Source: Rhodobacter sp. SY28-1
GTDB taxonomy: Bacteria > Pseudomonadota > Alphaproteobacteria > Rhodobacterales > Rhodobacteraceae
Reading direction: 5' to 3'
DNA length: 64,000 bases
Assembly (NCBI RefSeq): GCF_005222785.1
Contig: NZ_STGH01000002.1
Span: 868,001 to 932,000, forward strand
Of this stretch, positions 15,871 through 25,487 are shown piece by piece. The position numbers were made by a program, and so were the translations under genes. The notes beneath the pieces are model-generated. The model did not search any database. It saw only the letters and a program-made list of their open reading frames with translations, and had not been told where the DNA came from. The first letter of the stretch is position 1, and each line of letters opens with the position of its first letter.

Positions 15871-18060
15871 ATGACCGATTTCACCATGACCACCGATGCC
15901 GATGGCGTCGCGACCATCACCTGGGACGTCCAGTCCAAGTCGATGAACGTGATGTCGACCGAAGCATTCCTGGCGCTGAACGGCCTGATCGACCAGGCGC
16001 TGGCCGATGCGGCGGTGAAGGGGATCATCATCACCAGCGGCAAGAAGGATTTCGCCGGGGGGATGGACCTGAACGTCATCGCGCAGATGCGGGCCGGGGG
16101 GGCGCAGGCAATCTTTGACGGCGTGATGCAGATGCACCATGTGCTGCGCAAGATCGAGCGCGCGGGGATGGACCCGAAGACGCTGAAAGGGGCCAAGCCC
16201 ATCGTCGCGGCCCTGCCCGGCACCGCGCTGGGGATCGGGCTGGAACTGCCGCTGTCCTGCCACCGGATCATCGCCGCCGACAACCCGAAGGCCAAGATCG
16301 GCCTGCCCGAGATCATGGTCGGCATCTTCCCGGGCGCTGGCGGCACCACGCGGCTGTCGCGCAAGCTGGGCGCGATGATGGCGGCTCCGTTCCTGCTGGA
16401 AGGCAAGCTTTCCTCGCCCAAGGAAGCCAAGGGCGCCGGGCTGATCGACGAGGTCGTGGCGCCCGAGGACCTGCTCAAGCGCGCGAAGGAATGGGTGCTG
16501 TCGGCCACCGACGCCGATCTGGTCAAGCCCTGGGACCAGAAGGGCTACAAGTTCCCCGGCGGCGCGCCCTATCACCCGGCAGGCTACATGACCTTTGTCG
16601 GCGCCTCGGCCATGGTGCATGGCAAGACGATGGGCGTCTATCCGGCGGCGAAGGCCTTGCTGGCCGCGGTCTATGAAGGGGCACTGGTGCCCTTCGACAC
16701 CGCGCTGAAGATCGAGGCGCGGCATTTCACCAGCGTGCTGATGAACCCATCCTCCAGCGCGATGATCCGCAGCCTGTTCATCAACAAGGAAGCGCTGGAG
16801 AAGGGCGCGAACCGTCCTGCTGCCGCCGACCAGTCGGTGAAGAAGCTGGGCGTCATTGGCGCGGGGATGATGGGGGCGGGGATCGCCTATGTCTCGGCCA
16901 ATGCGGGGATCGAGGTGGTACTGATCGACGCCAGCCAGGAGGCGGCAGATCGCGGCAAGGCGCATTCCGAAGGCATCCTTGACAAGGGCATGAAGCGCGG
17001 GAAGGTGACGGCGGAGAAGAAGGCCGAGGTGCTGGGCCGGATCACCGCGACCACGGATTATGCAGCGCTGGCGGGTGTCGATCTTGTCGTGGAAGCGGTC
17101 TTCGAGGACCCGAAGATCAAGGCTGACGTGACGCACAAGGTCGAGGCGGCGGTGAGTGCGGACTGCATCTATGCGACGAACACCTCCACCCTGCCGATCA
17201 CCGGCCTGGCTGCGGCGTCGAAGCGGCCGGAGCAGTTCATCGGCATCCACTTTTTCAGCCCCGTCGACAAGATGATGCTGGTCGAGATCATTCGCGGCAA
17301 GGCGACGGGCGACAAGGCCGTGGCCAAGGCGCTGGATTTCGTGCGGCAGATCCGGAAGACCCCCATCGTCGTCAACGACGCCCGGTTCTTCTACGCCAAT
17401 CGCTGCATCATCCCCTACATCAACGAAGGCATCCGCATGGTCGCCGAAGGGGTGGAACCCGCGCTGGTCGAGAATGCGGCGAAGCTGGTCGGGATGCCTC
17501 TGGGCCCGCTGCAGCTGGTCGATGAGACCTCGATCGACCTTGGGGTGAAGATCGCCAAGGCGACCAAGGCGGCGATGGGCAAGGACTACCCGGACGAGGC
17601 GGTGGACCATGTGCTGTTCTGGATGGCGGACCAAGGCCGTCTGGGCAAGAAGGGCAACGCGGGGTTCTATGCCTACAGCGACAAGGGCGAGCGTCTGGGC
17701 CTGTGGGAGGGGCTGGACCACAAGTATCCGCTCGACAAGGTGCAGCCCTCGCTGACCGATGTGCAGCATCGCCTCCTGTTCGCGCAGGTTCTGGAGGCGG
17801 TACGGGCTCTGGAAGAGGGCGTGTTGACCGACATCCGCGAGGGGGATGTGGGCGCGATCCTCGGCTGGGGCTTCGCGCCGTGGTCGGGCGGGCCGTTCTC
17901 GTGGCTCGACATCATCGGTGCGGCTCGGGCGGTGGAGATCTGCCGGGGTCTGACCGCCCAGTTCGGCCCGCGATTCCACGCGCCTGCGCTGTTGCGCGAG
18001 ATGGCCGAGAAGGGCGAGACGTTCTACGGCCGGTTCGGCGACGAAAAGGCCGCGGCCTAG
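15871..18060 (+). CDS. Bifunctional enoyl-CoA hydratase / 3-hydroxyacyl-CoA dehydrogenase (FadB/FadJ type)
   Basis: Catalyses the hydration and NAD-dependent oxidation steps of beta-oxidation. 729 residues: crotonase domain about 1-300 (oxyanion segments KKDFAGGMDLN and LPGTALGIGLELPLSC, catalytic stretch GLPEIMVGIFPGAGGTTRL), NAD-binding domain with GAGMMG at 330-335, catalytic His460 in GIHFFSPVDKM, and two helical C-terminal HCDH repeats. Start ATG 15871 with GAGGAG. With the acyl-CoA dehydrogenase and thiolase upstream it completes the cycle. fadB or fadJ cannot be chosen by sequence alone. It ends at a perfect 12-bp hairpin. Confidence 0.95.
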   Translation: MTDFTMTTDADGVATITWDVQSKSMNVMSTEAFLALNGLIDQALADAAVKGIIITSGKKDFAGGMDLNVIAQMRAGGAQAIFDGVMQMHHVLRKIERAGMDPKTLKGAKPIVAALPGTALGIGLELPLSCHRIIAADNPKAKIGLPEIMVGIFPGAGGTTRLSRKLGAMMAAPFLLEGKLSSPKEAKGAGLIDEVVAPEDLLKRAKEWVLSATDADLVKPWDQKGYKFPGGAPYHPAGYMTFVGASAMVHGKTMGVYPAAKALLAAVYEGALVPFDTALKIEARHFTSVLMNPSSSAMIRSLFINKEALEKGANRPAAADQSVKKLGVIGAGMMGAGIAYVSANAGIEVVLIDASQEAADRGKAHSEGILDKGMKRGKVTAEKKAEVLGRITATTDYAALAGVDLVVEAVFEDPKIKADVTHKVEAAVSADCIYATNTSTLPITGLAAASKRPEQFIGIHFFSPVDKMMLVEIIRGKATGDKAVAKALDFVRQIRKTPIVVNDARFFYANRCIIPYINEGIRMVAEGVEPALVENAAKLVGMPLGPLQLVDETSIDLGVKIAKATKAAMGKDYPDEAVDHVLFWMADQGRLGKKGNAGFYAYSDKGERLGLWEGLDHKYPLDKVQPSLTDVQHRLLFAQVLEAVRALEEGVLTDIREGDVGAILGWGFAPWSGGPFSWLDIIGAARAVEICRGLTAQFGPRFHAPALLREMAEKGETFYGRFGDEKAAA

Positions 18061-18070
18061 GCGACCGTCG

Positions 18071-18097
18071 GTAGGGTGGGCAATCTGCCCACCCTAC
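18071..18097. terminator. Bidirectional terminator between fadB-type gene and DMT exporter
   Basis: Perfect 12-bp stem GTAGGGTGGGCA / TGCCCACCCTAC with loop ATC. On the minus strand it contains the TAG stop codon of the DMT exporter (18094-18096), so the stop lies inside the stem. It serves two convergent genes. Confidence 0.75.
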
Positions 18098-18945
18098 TTT
18101 CGGGTCAGCGCGAAAAGGCCCGAGCCGACGACCAGCCCTGCCCCGATCCAGGTGGCAAGGTCAGGCCGTTCGCCAAAGAGCACCATCGCCAGCACCATCG
18201 CGAAGATCAGCCGGGTGTAGCGGAAGGGTGTGACGGCACCGACCTCGCCAGTCCGCATCGCGTAGGTCAGGGCGTGATAGCCGGACATGCCGAAGACGAC
18301 GCCCCCGGCAAGGTGGGCAAGGTCGAGGCCCGAGGGCATCCGCGCCCCACCGGTAACGATCAACAGGATCGCCCCGGCCGCTGCCAGCATGGCGAAGCCC
18401 AGGGCGCCAAGCTGCCGGTTCGACAGGCCCTTGGGCGCGGCCCGGGTTGCAAGGTCGCGTCCTGCAAACCCCAGAAGGCCGACGACCGCCAGCAGGGACA
18501 GGGTCGAAAAGTCCGACCCAGGGCGCAGGATGACCAGCACTCCGGCAAAGCCGACCAGCACAGCGAGCCAACGCTGCGGGCTGACCCTTTCGCCAAAGAC
18601 CAGCGCCGCGCCGGCGACGACGACCAGGGGTGTCGCCTGCAGGATGGCCGAAGTGGTCGACAGCGCGGTCAGGGTGATGGCGAGGCCGTAGAAGAGCCGC
18701 CCGGTGATCTCGAACCCGCAGCGGATCAGCATGGGGCGCGAGAGGAAGGCGGGTGGCAAGAGGGGCTCGCCTTGCCGGGCGGCCATGGCGGCAAAGACCA
18801 GCATGCCGACGAGGCCAATCGTCAGCAGGACCTGCCCCAGCGGCAGCGTGTGGGCGGCAGCCTTGACGAAGACGTCCTCAACAGCGAACCCGGCCATCGA
18901 GGCGGTCATGTAAAGCGCGCCGCGCTGGTTGTCGGTCAGGTGCAT
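18094..18945 (-). CDS. DMT superfamily exporter (EamA)
   Basis: Inner-membrane carrier of 283 residues with ten hydrophobic helices in two EamA repeats; each repeat ends in the usual small-residue helix (for example GAALVFGERVSPQRWLAVLVGFAGV). Substrate unknown; relatives export amino acids or metabolites. Start ATG 18945; a longer frame from 18975 adds only polar residues. Its stop lies in the terminator shared with the convergent fadB-type gene. One of seven EamA genes in the window. The gap 18946-19064 contains nothing I can identify. Confidence 0.88.
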   Translation of the reverse strand: MHLTDNQRGALYMTASMAGFAVEDVFVKAAAHTLPLGQVLLTIGLVGMLVFAAMAARQGEPLLPPAFLSRPMLIRCGFEITGRLFYGLAITLTALSTTSAILQATPLVVVAGAALVFGERVSPQRWLAVLVGFAGVLVILRPGSDFSTLSLLAVVGLLGFAGRDLATRAAPKGLSNRQLGALGFAMLAAAGAILLIVTGGARMPSGLDLAHLAGGVVFGMSGYHALTYAMRTGEVGAVTPFRYTRLIFAMVLAMVLFGERPDLATWIGAGLVVGSGLFALTRK

Positions 18946-19064
18946 TGTCAGTCTTTCCGGGTTTTGATGGCGCAAGACTGCCTCCCCGGCTCTCTGCCTT
19001 GCAGGGAGAGGGGGCGCGGGACGACAAGTGTTGCGCCTGGACCTTCGTTTGCCGGGGCCATGAC

Positions 19065-20093
19065 TTACCGTGCACCCCAGGTGTCGGACAGCCGATAGCC
19101 CTGCGGCCAGGGATCGGCGGGGTCGAGCATGTGCTGGTGCGTGCCGGTGATCCAGGCGCGGCCCGAAATCTCCGGCAGGATCGCGGGCCGGTCGCCCACC
19201 TTGGCCGCCCCGACGATCCGGCCTTCGAACTGCCCGCCGATCAGCGAGTGCGCCCGCAGCACCTCGTCCGGGCCGATCTGGTTGCGAGCGGCCATCAGCG
19301 CCAGCCGCGCCGAAACGGCAGTCCCGGTGGGTGAGCGGTCGATCTTGCCGGGGCGGATCGAGACGGCGTGCTGCGTTTCCCAGCCATCGGCGACCTTTGT
19401 CAGCGGGCCTGCAAAAAGACAGAAGGAGAAGTGCCGCCAGTCGGGGTTTTCGGGGTGGTGGAAGCCCAGTTGTTCGTCGGCGGCCTTCGTGATCTGGACC
19501 CCCAGCTTTGCCATCGCGTGGGCTTCCTCGGGCGCATGGCTGAAGCCGAGCGCCTGGGCATCGACCACAACGAAGCTGTCGCCGCCATAGGCGGTGTCGA
19601 CCGTGATCCGGCCAAGGCCGGGAACATCCAGCGGCACGGCCAAACGGTCGGCGAAGGAGGGCAGGTTGCGGACGTGGATGCGTTCGGCTTTGCCGTCCTT
19701 GCAGTCGACCCGGACGGTCACAAGGCCGCCGGGGGCTTCCAGCACCAATTCCGTCACCGGCTCGGTCATGGGTAGGATGCCGCTGTCCAGCAGCACCGTC
19801 GCAACGCAGATCGAGTTAGACCCGGACATCGGGGGGTTGTCCTCGGGCTCCATGATGATGAAGCCCATCTGCGCGCGGGGGTCCTTGGGTGGCACCAGCA
19901 GGTTCACATGCCGGAAGACGCCGCCGCGCGGTTCGTTCAGGACGAAGTTACGCAGGGTCTGGTCGCGCCACAGGGCCTCGCGCATCTCCCACAGGGTTGC
20001 ACCCGGGGGTGGGGCGACGCCGCCGACGATGACGTCACCGACTTCGCCCTCAGCATGGGCCGAGATCACGTGAATGGTCTTGGAGCTACGCAT
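19065..20093 (-). CDS. Proline racemase superfamily, trans-3-hydroxy-L-proline dehydratase type
   Basis: 342 residues, full length. Proline racemases and 4-hydroxyproline epimerases use two Cys; here both positions differ: Ser90 in [11 protein letters not shown] replaces the first Cys and Thr256 in [11 protein letters not shown] the second. A Thr at the second site is known for trans-3-hydroxy-L-proline dehydratases, which make delta-1-pyrroline-2-carboxylate. A racemase or epimerase function is unlikely with neither Cys present. Start ATG 20093 ([17 protein letters not shown]). An ornithine cyclodeaminase-like gene that could reduce the product is 27 kb away (47637). Dehydratase is the best call, moderately sure. 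Confidence 0.78.
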   Translation of the reverse strand: MRSSKTIHVISAHAEGEVGDVIVGGVAPPPGATLWEMREALWRDQTLRNFVLNEPRGGVFRHVNLLVPPKDPRAQMGFIIMEPEDNPPMSGSNSICVATVLLDSGILPMTEPVTELVLEAPGGLVTVRVDCKDGKAERIHVRNLPSFADRLAVPLDVPGLGRITVDTAYGGDSFVVVDAQALGFSHAPEEAHAMAKLGVQITKAADEQLGFHHPENPDWRHFSFCLFAGPLTKVADGWETQHAVSIRPGKIDRSPTGTAVSARLALMAARNQIGPDEVLRAHSLIGGQFEGRIVGAAKVGDRPAILPEISGRAWITGTHQHMLDPADPWPQGYRLSDTWGAR

Positions 20094-20151
20094 GGGCGGA
20101 CCTTGATCGGGAGGCGCGGAAATGACAAGCGCCCCGCCTGTCGGGCAGGGC

Positions 20152-20196
20152 GCAAATCTTTTCGAAAAGATTTGCAAATTCCTTCGAAGGAATTTG
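20152..20196. repeat. Double TTCGAA palindrome element, copy 1
   Basis: Two adjacent perfect palindromes sharing one base: 24 bp at 20152-20175 (GCAAATCTT-TTCGAA-AAGATTTGC) and 22 bp at 20175-20196 (CAAATTCC-TTCGAA-GGAATTTG). It sits just beyond the dapA stop on the minus strand, before the hydroxyproline-type gene. The same geometry recurs at 59569-59613 and, degraded, at 63492-63538. Probably a terminator-like repeat family. Confidence 0.75.
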
Positions 20197-20199
20197 GCC

Positions 20200-21072
20200 T
20201 CAGATCAGCCCGGCGTGCTTCATCGCGGCCTTGATCTTGGCCTTGGTCCCGTCCGTCAGGCCCACCAGCGGCAGGCGGACTTCTTCGCTGCACAGACCCA
20301 GCAGCGACAACCCGTACTTCGCGCCGACCAGACCCGGTTCGATGAAGATCGCCTCGTGCAGCGGCATCAGGCGGTCTTGATACTCCAGCGCCTTGGCATA
20401 GTCGCCGCGCAGGGTCGCCTCCTGGAACTCGGCGCACAGGCGCGGGGCGACGTTCGCAGTGACCGAGATGCAACCGACCCCGCCATGCGCGTTGAAGCCC
20501 AGGGCCGTAGCATCCTCACCCGACAGCTGGATGAAATCCGCCCCGCAAGAGGCGCGCTGCATCGAGACACGCTCGATCTTGCCGGTCGCATCCTTGACGC
20601 CGATGATCCGGGGCAGTTTGGCCAGCGTCCCCATCGTCTCGGGCGTCATGTCCACGACCGAACGGCCGGGGATGTTGTAGATCACGATCGGCAGCTGGCA
20701 GCAGTCGTGCAGCGCGGTGTAGTGCGCGATCAGGCCGGCCTGCGTGGGCTTGTTGTAGTAGGGCGTGACGACCAGCGCCGCGGTGGCGCCGACCTTTTCG
20801 GCATGGCGCATCAGGCTGATGCCTTCGACGGTATTGTTCGACCCCGCGCCCGCGATCACCGGCACGCGGCCCGCGACAATGGACACGACTTCCTCAATGA
20901 CCCGCTGGTGTTCGGCGTGGCTGAGCGTCGGGCTTTCGCCCGTGGTCCCGACCGGCACGATCCCGTGCGAGCCTTCGGCGATATGCCAGTCCACGAGTTT
21001 CTTCAGCGTCACCAGATCCAGCTCGCCGTTCTTGAACGGCGTCACCAGGGCAGGAAGGGACCCTCTGATCAT
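20200..21072 (-). CDS. dapA: 4-hydroxy-tetrahydrodipicolinate synthase
   Basis: Condenses pyruvate with aspartate semialdehyde, the first committed step of lysine and diaminopimelate synthesis, in the cytoplasm. 290 residues, typical. Schiff-base Lys160 in GVKDATGK, Tyr132 in IYNIPGRS, and the [10 protein letters not shown] substrate loop (42-51) are present. Start ATG 21072 after GAGGAGAAGCGTC. Divergent from the lytic transglycosylase at 21210. The order dapA - transglycosylase - smpB is common in Rhodobacterales. Its transcript ends at the double TTCGAA palindrome. Confidence 0.97.
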   Translation of the reverse strand: MIRGSLPALVTPFKNGELDLVTLKKLVDWHIAEGSHGIVPVGTTGESPTLSHAEHQRVIEEVVSIVAGRVPVIAGAGSNNTVEGISLMRHAEKVGATAALVVTPYYNKPTQAGLIAHYTALHDCCQLPIVIYNIPGRSVVDMTPETMGTLAKLPRIIGVKDATGKIERVSMQRASCGADFIQLSGEDATALGFNAHGGVGCISVTANVAPRLCAEFQEATLRGDYAKALEYQDRLMPLHEAIFIEPGLVGAKYGLSLLGLCSEEVRLPLVGLTDGTKAKIKAAMKHAGLI

Positions 21073-21209
21073 GACGCTTCTCCTCTCATGGGCGGAATTG
21101 CCCGGCCTAAGCGCGCTTCTCATAGCCGCAGACCGGCGCGCTGCCAAGTCTTGCGCACTAACGCACTCGTGGGTTGTCCCCCGGCGGTCTGTCAGGCAGA
21201 TTCGGGCAC

Positions 21210-23144
21210 ATGAGCAGCAGAACAATGATCCGGGCGCTGATCCTGGCCCTTGGCCTTCAGACGCTTCCGGCGGCAGCAGACACGACACAGGCGATGCGGA
21301 CGGCCCTGGAGCTGGCCGCAGGCAAGGACTGGGACGGCGCGCTGGCCGTGGCACCTTCGGGCGTCGGGCGCGACGTGATCGAATGGCAGCGCCTGCGGGC
21401 GGGCGACGGGCGACTGGGCGAGTACGAGGAGTTCCTTGCGCGGCGCTCTGACTGGCCCGGCCTGCCCCTGATGCGCGAAAAGGGCGAGGAGGCCGTCGCG
21501 CGGTCCGACGATCCGGCCCGGGTGACCGCCTGGTTCGATGCGGGCCTGCCCGAGACCGGCAAGGGCGCCATCGCCTATGTCCGGGCGCTGCTGGCCTTAG
21601 GTCGTGCCGCCGATGCCGAGACCGAGGCAATGCGGGCCTGGGCCGAACTGCCGTTTTCGCCTGACCTTGACTCAGAGATGATCTCGCTTGCGCCCGAAGC
21701 GGTAGGCTTTGTCCACGAGCTTCGGCTGGACACGCTGTTGTGGGAAGGCCGGACGAAAGAGGCTGAGCGCATGCTGCCCCGGGTGTCGAAGGACCTGCAG
21801 GCCCTTGCCCGCGCGCGGATTGCGCTGCAGTCGGAAAGCAAGGGCGTCACCGGGCTGATCGAGGCGGTGCCGAAGGCCAAGGCCGGGGATCCGGGACTGG
21901 CCTATGACCGGTTCATCTGGCGGATGAAGAAGGACCTCTACGACGAGGCGCTGGAGCTGATCCTCGACCGTTCAACCTCGGCCGAGGCGCTTGGCCGTCC
22001 CCAGGCCTGGGCCGAACGCCGGGCGGTTCTGGCGCGCTATCTGATGCGGACTGGCGATCCCAAGGACGCCTACCGGGTGGCTGCAAATCATTTCCTGCCG
22101 ACGGACAGCGGTGCCTCGGCCTATGCCGACCTGGAGTTTCTGGCGGGGTTCATCGCGCTGCGGCGGCTGAATGACCCCGCGACGGCGGAAAAACATTTCC
22201 AGCACCTTCTGGCGGGGGTGACGACCCCGATCAGCCTGGCGCGGGCGCATTACTGGATTGGCCGCGCGCAAGACGCGGCGGGCAAGGACGGCAGCGCCAG
22301 CTACAAGGCGGCGGCGGCGCATCAGACCGCGTTCTACGGGCTTCTGGCGGCCGAACGGCTGGGGCTGACGCTGGATGCCGGGTTGATCGCCAGCCCCGCG
22401 ACACCGGACTGGCGCGGGGCGAAGTTCACCCAGTCCTCGGTCCTCGCCGCAGTCGAGCTCCTGCTGAAAGCCGGGGACCGGACGCTGGCCAAGCGGTTCC
22501 TGCTGCATCTGGGCGAAAGCCAGGACGCGACCGGCCTTGCGCAGATGGCCGACATGGCGCTGGCCTGGGGCGAGCCGCATCTGGCACTGCTGGTGGCCAA
22601 GGCCGCCGCCGAGCGCGGGCTGATCCTGCCGCATGCCTATTACCCAACACCGGACTTCGTGCCGGATGGCCTGAAGGTCAGCCGGGCGCTGGCCCTGTCG
22701 ATTGCCCGGCGGGAAAGCGAGTTCGACCCCGCGGCGCGGTCCAGCGCCGATGCGCGCGGGCTCATGCAGGTGTTGCCGGGGACGGCAAAGTTGATGGCAC
22801 AGAAGTTGGGCAAGGACTTCGATGCATCCAAGTTGATCGCGGACCCGGCCTATAACGTCACGATGGGCGCGGCCTATCTGGCCGAGATGGCCGAGGAATT
22901 CGGTCCGTCCATCGCGCTGATAGCATCCGGCTACAATGCCGGTCCGGGCCGCCCCCGGCGCTGGATCGGCGAATTCGGCGACCCCAGGCGGCCGGATGTG
23001 GACGTGGTCGACTGGATCGAGACGATCCCCTTCTCCGAAACCCGGACCTATGTGATGCGGGTGGCGGAAGGGGTGGTGATCTACCGGGCCAAGCTGAAAG
23101 GTGCCGTGGGGCCGGTGCGGATCACCGAGGAATTGAAGGGGTGA
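21210..23144 (+). CDS. Soluble lytic murein transglycosylase
   Basis: Periplasmic enzyme cleaving the MurNAc-GlcNAc bond with 1,6-anhydro product formation, for wall turnover. 644 residues: signal peptide ([18 protein letters not shown], after a short lead MSSRT), a long alpha-superhelical region of TPR-like helices (about 40-470), then the SLT domain with catalytic Glu502 in ARRESEFDP, followed by [14 protein letters not shown] and [13 protein letters not shown]. Start ATG 21210, with ATG 21225 as an alternative. Divergent from dapA; it runs to within 6 bases of the convergent ion channel gene. Confidence 0.93.
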   Translation: MSSRTMIRALILALGLQTLPAAADTTQAMRTALELAAGKDWDGALAVAPSGVGRDVIEWQRLRAGDGRLGEYEEFLARRSDWPGLPLMREKGEEAVARSDDPARVTAWFDAGLPETGKGAIAYVRALLALGRAADAETEAMRAWAELPFSPDLDSEMISLAPEAVGFVHELRLDTLLWEGRTKEAERMLPRVSKDLQALARARIALQSESKGVTGLIEAVPKAKAGDPGLAYDRFIWRMKKDLYDEALELILDRSTSAEALGRPQAWAERRAVLARYLMRTGDPKDAYRVAANHFLPTDSGASAYADLEFLAGFIALRRLNDPATAEKHFQHLLAGVTTPISLARAHYWIGRAQDAAGKDGSASYKAAAAHQTAFYGLLAAERLGLTLDAGLIASPATPDWRGAKFTQSSVLAAVELLLKAGDRTLAKRFLLHLGESQDATGLAQMADMALAWGEPHLALLVAKAAAERGLILPHAYYPTPDFVPDGLKVSRALALSIARRESEFDPAARSSADARGLMQVLPGTAKLMAQKLGKDFDASKLIADPAYNVTMGAAYLAEMAEEFGPSIALIASGYNAGPGRPRRWIGEFGDPRRPDVDVVDWIETIPFSETRTYVMRVAEGVVIYRAKLKGAVGPVRITEELKG

Positions 23145-23150
23145 GACGGA

Positions 23151-23591
23151 TCACTTTTCGTGCCGCCGCTCCAGCTGCGCCAGCCGGACCTGACGCAGCG
23201 CCTCGACCAGCAGGGCGGTCAGAAGACCAAAGCTGAGGAACCCGTTGACCGCCGCCATCCCCGCGAAGATGCGCCATTCGGTTGCCGGCACCACGTCGCC
23301 AAGGCCCAGGGTCGAAAAGGCGACGATCGAGAAGTAGACTGCTTCCTCGAACGTGCTGAAGGCCCCGATCCGGTGCAGGGCAATGGCCCAGATCCACACC
23401 CCGACCGTTATGACCGCCAGAACCCATAGCCCGACGGCCACCAGCATGACCAGCAGCTTTGGCCGCTGAGGCGGCGCGATCAGCCAGGGGTGAACAGCCC
23501 GGAAGGCGGATTCGAGGAGCAAGGCCGCCGTTGCCATGAGCAGGACATTCAGAACCAGAAGCCCTGATCCAAGTGCGATCTGGAGGAACAT
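23151..23591 (-). CDS. Two-pore-helix potassium channel family protein
   Basis: Inner-membrane protein of 146 residues. Hydrophobic helices lie at about 5-27, 46-71 and 106-128, with a pore loop holding the selectivity filter TLGLGD at 94-99, a variant of TVGYGD. It fits the Ion_trans_2 family. The first helix plus the helix-pore-helix unit gives a small channel without a cytosolic RCK domain. Start ATG 23591. It converges on the transglycosylase and diverges from smpB with a 49-base gap that must hold both promoters. Ion preference is inferred from the filter alone. Confidence 0.85.
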   Translation of the reverse strand: MFLQIALGSGLLVLNVLLMATAALLLESAFRAVHPWLIAPPQRPKLLVMLVAVGLWVLAVITVGVWIWAIALHRIGAFSTFEEAVYFSIVAFSTLGLGDVVPATEWRIFAGMAAVNGFLSFGLLTALLVEALRQVRLAQLERRHEK

Positions 23592-23640
23592 TGCAACCCT
23601 TCTGGACTAAGCCTGTCTCAGACCTTATCTGACGACGATC

Positions 23641-24120
23641 ATGGTGGCCAAGTCCGATCCCAACTCCAAACTCATCGCCGAAAACCGGCGGGCGCGTTTC
23701 GACTACAGCATCGAGAGCGATCTTGAGGCCGGGATCATGCTGCTCGGCTCGGAAGTCAAAAGCCTGCGCCAGGGCGGATCGAACATTGCGGAAAGCTATG
23801 CCTCGGTCGAAGGGGGCGAGTTGTGGCTGATCAACGGCTATATCGCGCCCTACCTGCAGGCCAAGACCTTCGGGCATGAGGAACGCCGTCGGCGCAAGCT
23901 GCTGGTTTCCAAGAAGGAACTCAGCCGGTTGTGGAGCGCGGTGGGCCGCGAAGGCATGACGATCGTGCCGATGAAGATGTATTTCAACGACCGCGGGATC
24001 GTGAAACTGAAGCTGGGGATCGCCAAGGGCAAGAAGCTGGCCGACAAGCGCGAGACCTCGGCCAAGCGCGACTGGGACCGCGACAAGGCGCGTCTTTTGA
24101 AGCAGAACAGCCGCGGCTGA
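23641..24120 (+). CDS. smpB: SsrA-binding protein SmpB
   Basis: Binds tmRNA and delivers it to stalled ribosomes for trans-translation. 159 residues, standard length. Signature parts: [45 protein letters not shown] and the basic C-terminal tail [14 protein letters not shown]. Start ATG 23641. Followed by an intrinsic terminator at 24150. The ssrA gene itself was not seen in the window. Confidence 0.97.
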   Translation: MVAKSDPNSKLIAENRRARFDYSIESDLEAGIMLLGSEVKSLRQGGSNIAESYASVEGGELWLINGYIAPYLQAKTFGHEERRRRKLLVSKKELSRLWSAVGREGMTIVPMKMYFNDRGIVKLKLGIAKGKKLADKRETSAKRDWDRDKARLLKQNSRG

Positions 24121-24149
24121 ACTTGCACTTTTCCGACTTTTCTTGCCGG

Positions 24150-24173
24150 ATGTGCCGTTTTCTGGCACATTTT
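24150..24173 (+). terminator. Intrinsic terminator of smpB
   Basis: Stem ATGTGCC (24150-24156) / GGCACAT (24164-24170) with a 7-base loop, followed by TTT, 30 bases after the smpB stop. Confidence 0.7.
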
Positions 24174-24253
24174 CCCATACCGGACAGCAAGTTCGGGGAA
24201 TAGGCCGGGCAAACCCGGTCACGGGAACCGGCGAAAAGTGGGAGTTACGGGTA

Positions 24254-24535
24254 ATGGAACTGATCATCCAGATCATCGCTGGCCTGATTGGCGGCAACGC
24301 TGCCGGCGCAGGGCTGAAGAACCTTAGCCTTGGGACGGCAGGCAATTCGGTCGCAGGCGCCGTGGGCGGCGGACTTGGCGGGATGCTGACCAGCATGATG
24401 GCTGGTGGCGGGGCGGGGCTTGACCTGTCGAACCTCGACATCGGCGCGCTGGTCCAGTCTATCGCCGGTGGCGGTGTCGGCGGCGCGATCCTGACCGTGA
24501 TCGTAGGCATGCTGAAGAAGGCTCTAGTCAAGTAA
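24254..24535 (+). CDS. Small Gly-rich hydrophobic protein
   Basis: Uncharacterised 93-residue protein. ATG 24254 follows GGAGTTACGGGTA. An N-terminal hydrophobic helix with MELIIQIIAGLIGG is followed by a glycine-rich middle (GAVGGGLGGMLTSMMAGGGAG, about 36-56) and a second hydrophobic helix ending in the basic KKALVK. The GxxxG-rich helices resemble small membrane proteins that pack or oligomerise, but no family is recognised. It lies between the smpB terminator and the sulfurtransferase gene, probably on its own promoter. Confidence 0.6.
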   Translation: MELIIQIIAGLIGGNAAGAGLKNLSLGTAGNSVAGAVGGGLGGMLTSMMAGGGAGLDLSNLDIGALVQSIAGGGVGGAILTVIVGMLKKALVK

Positions 24536-24623
24536 TGCCCCAGGCGCGGGGGCCAACGTCCCCGCGCCGCTTGCAAGGGTCCCGTGGCGGTGCATATATC
24601 CGGGTCAACCCCGGGAGGCCCGC

Positions 24624-25487
24624 ATGACCCCATCGCCGCAGGATGACCCCAAGACGCTGGTCTCGACCGACTGGCTGGCCCGCCACCTGCGCGACCCCGA
24701 TCTGCGGGTGCTGGATGCCAGCTGGTATTTGCCCGCGATGAACCGGGATGCCAAGGCTGAATACGCCGCCGCGCACATCCCCGGCGCCCGCTTTTTCGAC
24801 ATCGACGAGATTTCCGACCAGCGGTCATCCCTGCCCCACATGGCCCCCCCGCCCGAAAAGTTCATCAGCCGGATGCGGGCGATGGGTGTGGGCGACGGGC
24901 ATCAGATCGTGGTCTACGACGGCGCTGGCATCTTCAGCTCGGCCCGGGTCTGGTGGACCTTCCGCCTGATGGGCAAGACGGATGTGGCGGTGCTCGATGG
25001 CGGCTTCCCGAAATGGCAGGCCGAGGGCCGCGAGATCGAGGACATGCCGCCGGTGATCCGCGACCGGCACATGACCGTTTCCCGCCAGAACCATCTGGTA
25101 AAGGACGTCACGCAAGTCGCCCATGCGGCAAAACTGGGCGAGGCCGAGATCCTGGATGCCCGCGCCGCTGCCCGCTTCCGGGGCGAGGCGCCGGAGCCGC
25201 GGGCAGGTCTGCGCTCGGGCCATATCCCGGGGTCGAAGAACATCCCCTTCGGTGACGTCTTGAAACCCGACGGCACGATGAAATCGCCGGCCGAGCTGAA
25301 GGCGGTCTTCGAAGCGGCGGGCGTCGACCTGAAGAAACCCGCGATCACCTCTTGCGGATCGGGCGTGACGGCGGCGGTCCTGTCCCTGGCGCTGGAGCGT
25401 ATGGGGCACCGGAACCATGCGCTTTACGATGGCTCGTGGGCGGAATGGGGCATGTATGACGATCTGCGGGTGGCGACGGGGGCGTAA
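24624..25487 (+). CDS. 3-mercaptopyruvate / thiosulfate sulfurtransferase
   Basis: Two-domain rhodanese of 287 residues. N-terminal rhodanese domain about 10-145; active domain about 160-285 with the persulfide-forming Cys244 in the loop CGSGVTA, the form typical of SseA-type mercaptopyruvate sulfurtransferases. Moves sulfur from 3-mercaptopyruvate to a thiol acceptor in the cytoplasm. Start ATG 24624, after GGGAGGCCCGC. The following aminotransferase could supply mercaptopyruvate from cysteine; that link is inference. A compound palindrome follows the stop directly. Confidence 0.92.
   Translation: MTPSPQDDPKTLVSTDWLARHLRDPDLRVLDASWYLPAMNRDAKAEYAAAHIPGARFFDIDEISDQRSSLPHMAPPPEKFISRMRAMGVGDGHQIVVYDGAGIFSSARVWWTFRLMGKTDVAVLDGGFPKWQAEGREIEDMPPVIRDRHMTVSRQNHLVKDVTQVAHAAKLGEAEILDARAAARFRGEAPEPRAGLRSGHIPGSKNIPFGDVLKPDGTMKSPAELKAVFEAAGVDLKKPAITSCGSGVTAAVLSLALERMGHRNHALYDGSWAEWGMYDDLRVATGA

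Noticed and set aside
15751-17979. 742-residue minus-strand frame opposite the FadB-type gene
   Set aside because: Shadow frame; composition is extreme and no family signature is visible.
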